Assembly (NCBI GenBank): GCA_947630775.1
Contig: CANRIY010000002.1
Coordinates: 1 to 35,855 of the forward strand
Reading direction: 5' to 3'
Length of the DNA: 35,855 nucleotides
From: an uncultured Clostridia bacterium
GTDB lineage: Bacteria; Bacillota; Clostridia; Christensenellales; Borkfalkiaceae
Shown here piece by piece: positions 31,137-35,855 of the stretch; the stretch's first letter is position 1; the number at the start of each line of letters is the position of its first letter. Below the pieces are notes generated by a model, which had not been told where the DNA came from, ran no database searches, and saw nothing but the letters and a program-made list of their open reading frames with translations. The position numbers were made by a program, and so were the translations under genes.

Positions 31137-31727
31137 ATGAACAAATCCGAAGCCAAATTCCATAACACCGCCGTGAAAATGGACGACGCGCTCGTCGCCC
31201 TACTCGAACAAAAAGAGTTCAAGGATATTTCCATTATGGATGTATGCGAAAAGGCGGGCGTCAACCGCTCCACCTTCTACGCGCATTATGATAATTTGTA
31301 CGATTTATTAAAAGAAACGCAGGAGCGCGCCGTTTCGGATTTTCTTGTGGCCTTCGGCGGCGTCATCCAAACCGATTTTTCCAAAATGACGGCGGACGAA
31401 CTCATCTTCATCTCCCCGCAATACCTTGTGCCATACCTTACCTTTGTCAAGAAGAACAGGCGGCTGTATGAGGTCTACAATAATTCCAATGCCTTCCCCA
31501 TCGGAGAAATGGATAAACGGCTTATCGAGAACGTCTTTGTGCCGATCTATGCAAAGAACGGCGTGACGGACAAAAAAATCGTGGAATATATGTCGCACTA
31601 CTTTATCAGCGGGGTGACCGCGATCACAATGGAATGGGTGAAGCGCGGGTGCGAGGACGATATTCTGTTCATCTGCGAAATCATCTCCATTTGCGTACGC
31701 CCGCATCTGAAAGCGCAGATGATTTGA
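31137..31727 (+). CDS. TetR/AcrR-family transcriptional regulator
   Basis: 196-aa one-component repressor. The N-terminal HTH is at about residues 28-55: FKDISIMDVCEKAGVNRSTFYAHYDN, with the STFYAHY recognition helix typical of the family. The C-terminal ligand domain (about 75-190) is of the TetR_C type seen in DhaS-like Firmicute regulators. It has its own promoter and a strong SD. The ligand is unknown, and no efflux pump or enzyme gene lies beside it. The divergent 216-aa gene is the only candidate target. A gene-free stretch of about 770 bp follows. Confidence 0.9.
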   Translation: MNKSEAKFHNTAVKMDDALVALLEQKEFKDISIMDVCEKAGVNRSTFYAHYDNLYDLLKETQERAVSDFLVAFGGVIQTDFSKMTADELIFISPQYLVPYLTFVKKNRRLYEVYNNSNAFPIGEMDKRLIENVFVPIYAKNGVTDKKIVEYMSHYFISGVTAITMEWVKRGCEDDILFICEIISICVRPHLKAQMI

Positions 31728-31859
31728 AGATCGCATAGCTTCGGCCAGATAATAATTATCCACCCGCGGAGCGGATGGTATTTCATTTTCGGGCATAGCC
31801 CTAATCGTTACAGGCAGCGCACAAGTGCGCAAATTTGCGACCTGCCAGTCACTGCATGT

Positions 31860-32230
31860 TTGTTACTTGCTACCCGTGAACGGGTCTTTATCCTTGCCCA
31901 CCCCTCGAGGGCACCCGAAGGGCGTGCCTTGTGCTGTGGGTGTCACGAGCAATGCGAGTGACGGAAGGGGTGTCGCTTAAATTGCGGTGATGTTTTGACT
32001 TCGCCACGCCGCGCCCGTGGCGCTCGTGCCGCCCTTGGGTGTAATCATAGTGCGGGCGGGGCACCTTGACGAATGGAATAACACCCCCTCAGTCACGGCA
32101 AGGGCAGCCGTGACAGCGTCTCATGCGGGTAGAGACCCGCGTAACTTCGCGCCTGTGGCGCTCGTGCCGCCCTTCGACGACAAAAGAGCGTGCGGGCGGG
32201 GCGGTCAGCATTTGCCCGAGCATATGGGCA
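31860..32230. repeat. GC-rich repeat-derived segment without a gene
   Basis: The gap 31728-32500 has no supported gene. A 26-bp unit, GCGCCCGTGGCGCTCGTG onward (32011-32036), recurs with one change at 32149-32174. GTGCGGGCGGGGC recurs at 32050-32062 and 32190-32202, so a unit of about 140 bp is duplicated. Hairpins GTCACGGC / GCCGTGAC (32092-32099 / 32107-32114) and GCGGGT / ACCCGC (32125-32140) lie between. CACCCCT/AGGGGTG arms frame 31899-31972. A frame at 32017-32475 exists only because of these repeats. Such ACACCCCCTCAGTCACGG phrases look like dispersed intergenic repeats of gut Clostridia, which I infer from style. Confidence 0.55.
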
Positions 32231-32377
32231 AATGCCAAGAAAATTTTGCGCCAAAGATTATCAACCTTTGGCAGAATGCAAAATTTCCCCCTCGATGGGG
32301 AGCTAAGGATTTATTCGCCCCTTCATCGCTTTATTCCCCCCTTTCGATTTTTCTGTTCATCGGCAAAGCCTCTTTTG

Positions 32378-32446
32378 AACCACGCGACTATCGCGTGGTT
32401 TTCAGTTACCAAAAAACAGCGGGGAAACTTCCTCGCTGTTTTTTTA
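32378..32446. terminator. Tandem hairpins ending the convergent rRNA methyltransferase operon
   Basis: First hairpin: AACCACGCGA / TCGCGTGGTT, 10 bp with a 3-nt loop (32378-32400). Second: ACAGCG ... CGCTGT with inner GGAA/TTCC, flanked by A6 and T7 (32411-32446), a good terminator in both directions. On the minus strand it lies 55 bp after the methyltransferase stop. Confidence 0.78.
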
Positions 32447-32500
32447 GACCCGCCCAAAGGCGTATTCTGATATGAAATTTCGTTTTTGCGGATCCGCCTT

Positions 32501-33388
32501 TTACGGGCGGACCTCATTTTTTTTCAGTTTTGCAAGGAAAAATCCTTCATATTGTGCTGTCGGCATGACGCAGAGCGTTCCCTCTACACTTGGAAGAAGG
32601 GGCACCCCCGCGGGCGATTCTACGGGTACGATCTCCGCCCCGCAACCTTCCAGAACTTTGCGGAGCACATCCTCATTCTCCCGTTTCAGGACGGAGCAAG
32701 TCGAATAGACCATCTCTCCCCCTTTTTTCAAAAGTTTTAATGCTTTTCGGAGCAATTTTTCCTGTAAGCGGGCACAGCGTTCGACGTAAGCGGCGTCGAT
32801 CCGCGCATTTTTTCGCGGGGAGACCGTCCCGCTTCCGCTGCAGGGAGCGTCGAGCAGGATCTTATCGAAACAAAAGAGGTCGTCGAGCGACGCGGCATCC
32901 GTACAGAGCGCCGTCACCCTCCCCGCGCCTTGCCGCCTGAGATTGAAGAGCAGCCGCTCATAGCGCAGTTTATCGCGTTCGCAGGCGGTGATGAGCGCTT
33001 CCCCGCAGGACAGCGCCGCAAGCTCCGTCGTCTTTCCGCCGGGCGCGGCAGTCATATCGAGAATGCTCTCCCCCCTCTTTGGCGAAAGATAGAGCGGCGG
33101 GAGCATGGAAGAGAGACTCTGCAAATAGATTTTCCCCTCTTCGTAGAGACTTGTGCGGCGGATGTCCTCTTCTGTATGACCGTTCAAAATGACGGCGGCG
33201 GGATACCAGCCGACCTCTTCAAATGAAAAATCCGCCTCTTTGAGGGCACGTTTTCCCTCTTCGGCGGTGATTTTCAATGTATTAAAGCGCAACGTCACGG
33301 GGCGGACAACTTCGTAGCCCGCCATGATTCTTTCCGAAAGCTCTCTGCCGTAATCGGCAAGGAGCATTTCAGGGAGCGATCCGCTCAC
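32501..33388 (-). CDS. 16S rRNA m5C methyltransferase, RsmB/RsmF (NOL1/NOP2/Sun) type
   Basis: Transfers methyl from SAM to C5 of an rRNA cytosine. It is about 295 aa from the GTG start. The SAM loop is DMTAAPGGKTTELA, the catalytic PCSGSG occurs in LLDAPCSGSGTV, and the second cysteine is in MVYSTCSV; both cysteines of the family are present. It is compact and lacks the C-terminal PUA/RNA-binding extension of full RsmF (about 450 aa). GTG 33388 overlaps the flavodoxin stop as GTGA with AAGGG upstream. An ATG at 33406 would give 301 aa but has no SD. RsmB versus RsmF cannot be settled. Confidence 0.88.
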   Translation of the reverse strand: MSGSLPEMLLADYGRELSERIMAGYEVVRPVTLRFNTLKITAEEGKRALKEADFSFEEVGWYPAAVILNGHTEEDIRRTSLYEEGKIYLQSLSSMLPPLYLSPKRGESILDMTAAPGGKTTELAALSCGEALITACERDKLRYERLLFNLRRQGAGRVTALCTDAASLDDLFCFDKILLDAPCSGSGTVSPRKNARIDAAYVERCARLQEKLLRKALKLLKKGGEMVYSTCSVLKRENEDVLRKVLEGCGAEIVPVESPAGVPLLPSVEGTLCVMPTAQYEGFFLAKLKKNEVRP

Positions 33389-33858
33389 TTGATGCCCTTG
33401 ATCCATTCGTCGATCGCGCTCTCGGGCGTTACGAGTTTCTTATCCTCGAACTTGATGTTCAACGCGGGCTGGACAGCGGCGCCGCGCATTGCTTTCCTCA
33501 GATCGCTCGGCGTATGGCCGAGCCAGCCGCCGTTGGTGGCAAAGGGATAGACGGTCTTCCCCTTCCAGTCGACCGATTTCATGAAGGATTTTACGGCGGG
33601 CGCATATGTATACCACCAAACGGGCGTGCCAAGGATGACCGTATCGTACTCCTGCGCGTTGACGGGAAGCGGATAGAGCTGAGGCACATAGCCGCTCTCG
33701 ACCTCCCTCTTTCCGAGCCCGACGAGCACGTCGTAATCATCCGGATATACCTTGACGGTTCGGATCTCGGCAAGATCCGCGTCGAGCGCACGCGCGATCT
33801 TTCTTGCAACCGTGCGCGTATTTCCCCCGAAAGAGTAATAAATGACGAGTTTTTTCAT
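33385..33858 (-). CDS. Flavodoxin
   Basis: 157-aa FMN-binding electron carrier. The phosphate-binding loop SFGGNTRTVARKIA is at residues 9-22. The LGTPVWWYTYAPAVKSFM segment (76-93) carries the tryptophans that stack on the isoalloxazine ring, and ATNGGW follows near 107-112. The sequence is of the flavodoxin_4 type common as single-domain proteins in anaerobes. It has an AGGTAAC SD. It overlaps the methyltransferase gene by 4 bases and lies 22 bp after the GTPase gene, so it is in the same transcription unit. The redox partner is not indicated. Confidence 0.9.
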   Translation of the reverse strand: MKKLVIYYSFGGNTRTVARKIARALDADLAEIRTVKVYPDDYDVLVGLGKREVESGYVPQLYPLPVNAQEYDTVILGTPVWWYTYAPAVKSFMKSVDWKGKTVYPFATNGGWLGHTPSDLRKAMRGAAVQPALNIKFEDKKLVTPESAIDEWIKGIK

Positions 33859-33880
33859 GCGTTACCTCCTTGTCTTCAAA

Positions 33881-34831
33881 TCAATAGAATGTGGCGATAT
33901 CCTCGCCCTCGGGAATCGGCTTCGTGCGTTCGGCTGTAAATACCTTCAGAACGGGTCCCTTTCCCCCATAGAGTTTATGATATTCAAAATCGATGCGGGC
34001 TGTGAGCGCGACCCATTCGCCCGTCTCGAACAAAACGGAGGGATCTGCCGAACAAATGAGTCCGCTGTATGCAATGTCTGCCGCACAGCAGGTCATAACG
34101 TATCTTCCTACCGCAAATGTTCCCGCCTTCATCTTCCTGTCACAGGCGACGATCCCGCGGAAAGATACCGTTTTTCCGTCGTATTTTTCGCCCTCTTCGC
34201 GGATATCCCTGTAAAAATAGGCATAATCTCTGTCCTCGATCGTGACGACCGGCGCGTCGATATCGTAAGGAAGCGGATCGGCGATCTCATCGTAAACGGC
34301 TTTGCCGCCGACGTACTCATAGACGATATCGGGGCGGCGGGAAACGGCGCGGACGATCTTGTGGAAATCCTCCTGCTTCATCTCCCCCTTGAAACGGTTG
34401 AAGACGACGAGATCGGCGTATTGGATCTTGTCGAAGACGAGCTGCCGCATGTTGGCGTTATAGTTTAAGAACGTATTTGCGTCGAAAAAGGTCATCACCT
34501 GTGCGATGAGCCACCCGTCAGGCATCGCATCGAAGAATTTATCGAGGGTGAGCATGCCGTTGAATTCGACGACGACACGCTCCGCACCGCACTCCCGCGC
34601 GATCCGCCCGAGATTTTGGACATTGAGCCCCTGTTCGTCGACGGTAGCAACGCTGAATTTTTTTACGGCGAACTTTGCGGGATCGTATTCCTCTTCCCCC
34701 TCTTCGGCGACGAGCAAAAGCGTTCTTTCGCCCGAATTGAAGCGGGGATCCTGAAAGGTCTCCTGAATGAATTTTGTCTTTCCCGCTTCCAAAAAGCCGA
34801 GAAAGAGATAGACGGGAATTTCCTTCGGCAT
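33881..34831 (-). CDS. CobW-type GTPase fused to a DUF1980/TIGR03943-like domain
   Basis: 316 aa. The N-terminal part is a COG0523/CobW P-loop GTPase: GFLEAGKT at residues 12-19, a V-V-V-E-F-N-G segment at 87-93, and no CxCC metal motif. From about residue 205 the sequence changes to a domain resembling the soluble C-terminus of YcgQ/TIGR03943 proteins (GKTVSFRGIVACD, then GRYVMTCCAADIAYSGLICS with Cys248-Cys249). YcgQ is normally a membrane protein paired with a YcgR permease and with CobW GTPases. The fusion puts both functions in one soluble chain. The gene is 3 bp downstream of a canonical CobW gene. A metal or cofactor trafficking role is inferred. Confidence 0.75.
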   Translation of the reverse strand: MPKEIPVYLFLGFLEAGKTKFIQETFQDPRFNSGERTLLLVAEEGEEEYDPAKFAVKKFSVATVDEQGLNVQNLGRIARECGAERVVVEFNGMLTLDKFFDAMPDGWLIAQVMTFFDANTFLNYNANMRQLVFDKIQYADLVVFNRFKGEMKQEDFHKIVRAVSRRPDIVYEYVGGKAVYDEIADPLPYDIDAPVVTIEDRDYAYFYRDIREEGEKYDGKTVSFRGIVACDRKMKAGTFAVGRYVMTCCAADIAYSGLICSADPSVLFETGEWVALTARIDFEYHKLYGGKGPVLKVFTAERTKPIPEGEDIATFY

Positions 34832-34834
34832 AGT

Positions 34835-35854
34835 TTACCCCAAAAACAGCTTTTCGAGCTTCTCCTCGTCGATCTTGCAGCCGATCACGCAGAGTCTGCC
34901 CGTGACGGCGGGCGAACCGACACGGATATCCGCCTCTTCGGGGACGTAATCGAAATACAGCCACTTGTCTCCGCCGTTCAAAATGCCTTTGGCGCGCAAA
35001 ATTTGCCCGTATTCGCCCGAATCGAGCGCGGAGAGCGCCTTTTTGAGGCTTCCCTCCGTGACGGGCTTCGCCGTCTCGACGCCCCAGCTCGTAAACACCT
35101 CATCCGCATGATGGTGGTGATGGTGATGATGGTGATGTTCATGCACATCGTCATCGTCGTCATCGTGATGATGATGGTGATGGCATTCGCAATCGGGATC
35201 GTCGCACTCGTCGTCATCGTCCTCGTCATTTGCCTCGGCGGCAAGTTTTTCAAGCTCCGCGGCGAGGCTGTCCGTCTTCTGCATGGCGAGAAGGATCTCT
35301 TTCCCGCCGAGCGCGTCCCAGTCCGTTGTGACGATCGTAACGGAGGTGTGTTCCTTCAAAAGCGCCGTCGCTTCCTCCGTTTTCTTGGGATCGGACGTAT
35401 GGGAGAGGACGATACAGCTTGCGTTTTCCACTTGGTCGAGGAAGAACTCGCCGAAGTTTTTCAGATACATCTTGCATTTCTTCGCGTCGACGACGGTGCA
35501 GAAGGCATTGAGCGCGCTGTCGGGAACGTCGGCACGTTGGACTGCCTTGATGACGTCGGAAAGTTTCCCCACGCCCGAGGGTTCGATGAGGATGCGGTCG
35601 GGATGGAACTCTTCGGCGACCTTTTTGAGCGCCGCCGCAAAATCCCCCACGAGGGAACAGCAGATACAGCCCGAGTTCATCTCGGTGATCTCGATCCCCG
35701 CGTCTCGTAAAAATCCGCCGTCCACGCCGATCTCACCGAATTCGTTTTCAATGAGAACGACCTTTTCGCCCGCATAGGCTTCCTTAATTAGCTTTTTGAT
35801 GAGCGTCGTCTTTCCCGCGCCCAAAAATCCCGAAAAAATATCGATTTTTATCAT
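34835..35854 (-). CDS. COG0523/CobW metallochaperone GTPase with His-rich loop
   Basis: Predicted GTP-dependent metal chaperone of the zinc/cobalt/nickel-handling COG0523 family. The 339-aa product has G1 GFLGAGKT (residues 9-16), the signature metal site GCICC (62-66), and Walker B-like ILIEPSGVGK (88-97). G4 is atypical (LSHTSD instead of NKxD, 150-155). The CobW C-terminal domain is at about 250-335. Residues 210-250 form an extreme Asp/His loop, with about 19 His, 3 Cys and many acidic residues, likely to store or sense metal. It starts 2 bases from the window edge, so its promoter and possible Zur site are not visible. It leads an operon with the fused GTPase, flavodoxin and methyltransferase. 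Confidence 0.9.
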   Translation of the reverse strand: MIKIDIFSGFLGAGKTTLIKKLIKEAYAGEKVVLIENEFGEIGVDGGFLRDAGIEITEMNSGCICCSLVGDFAAALKKVAEEFHPDRILIEPSGVGKLSDVIKAVQRADVPDSALNAFCTVVDAKKCKMYLKNFGEFFLDQVENASCIVLSHTSDPKKTEEATALLKEHTSVTIVTTDWDALGGKEILLAMQKTDSLAAELEKLAAEANDEDDDDECDDPDCECHHHHHHDDDDDDVHEHHHHHHHHHHADEVFTSWGVETAKPVTEGSLKKALSALDSGEYGQILRAKGILNGGDKWLYFDYVPEEADIRVGSPAVTGRLCVIGCKIDEEKLEKLFLG

Positions 35855-35855
35855 A

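Noticed and set aside
31899-32202. Possible CRISPR-like array in the repeat-rich gap
   Set aside because: There are only two copies at about 140-bp spacing, with hairpins between, no regular spacers and no cas genes.
32017-32475. 152-codon frame on the + strand
   Set aside because: It spans duplicated repeats and hairpins, its proline/alanine-rich start comes from the repeats, and it ends in a terminator. No SD is seen.
35098-35250. Trinucleotide-like repeat near the window end
   Set aside because: It is the His/Asp codon run inside the CobW gene and keeps frame perfectly, so it is coding rather than a separate repeat.

Overview
The window reads as chromosome of a spore-forming, low-to-mid GC Firmicute of the Clostridia. 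The evidence is an endospore gene set (SpoIVB, a probable SpoIIM, GerW/YtfJ, SpoVG), a GlgC/GlgD two-subunit ADP-glucose pyrophosphorylase, frequent TTG/GTG starts behind strong Shine-Dalgarno (SD) sites, and consensus SigA promoters with 17-bp spacers. A gut Clostridia lineage (Christensenellales-like) is my guess from style; the sequence alone does not prove it.

Layout. 1-8.8 kb (+): 3' end of recN, spoIVB, a SpoIIM-like membrane protein, a D-Ala-D-Ala carboxypeptidase, a site-2 protease, scpA, scpB, a YtfI-like protein, gerW/ytfJ, a second carboxypeptidase and an RluB-type pseudouridine synthase. This is a vegetative/sporulation housekeeping block that partly mirrors Bacillus gene order. 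8.85-12.03 kb: lexA (-) with an SOS box, a 61-aa Cys-rich protein (+), then hflX and a XerS-like tyrosine recombinase (-). 12.03-13.02 kb: nearly 1 kb without a conventional gene but densely built. It holds a small-RNA transcription unit, a convergent 36-aa ORF with its own promoter and leader hairpin, a 112-bp imperfect palindrome, an orphan promoter, and repeated half-site motifs next to the recombinase. 13.0-23.2 kb (-): a six-gene glycogen operon, transcribed glgB-glgC-glgD-glgA-glgP-GH13 amylase. 23.3-28.4 kb: murC (-), spoVG (+) with a SigH-like promoter, coaE and polA (-), tRNA-Leu(CAA) (+). 28.5-31.7 kb: a PIN/Phd toxin-antitoxin pair, a DUF1848 protein, an unknown protein with internal repeats, and a TetR regulator. 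31.7-32.5 kb: a GC-rich repeat-derived gap. 32.5-35.9 kb (-): two CobW/COG0523 GTPases (one fused to a DUF1980-like domain, one with a His-rich metal loop), a flavodoxin and an rRNA m5C methyltransferase.

How it fits together. The glycogen genes form one polycistronic unit for making, branching and degrading glycogen inside the cell. The two GTPases look like a metal-handling pair. The most unusual part is 12.04-12.73 kb. A 14-nt motif lies over the recombinase gene's own -35 box and recurs as a 14+6+14 inverted-arm site about 620 bp away. Between them lie a putative sRNA and a small ORF arranged tail to tail, as in type I toxin-antitoxin loci, although the peptide is not hydrophobic. This interpretation is inference and is flagged as such.
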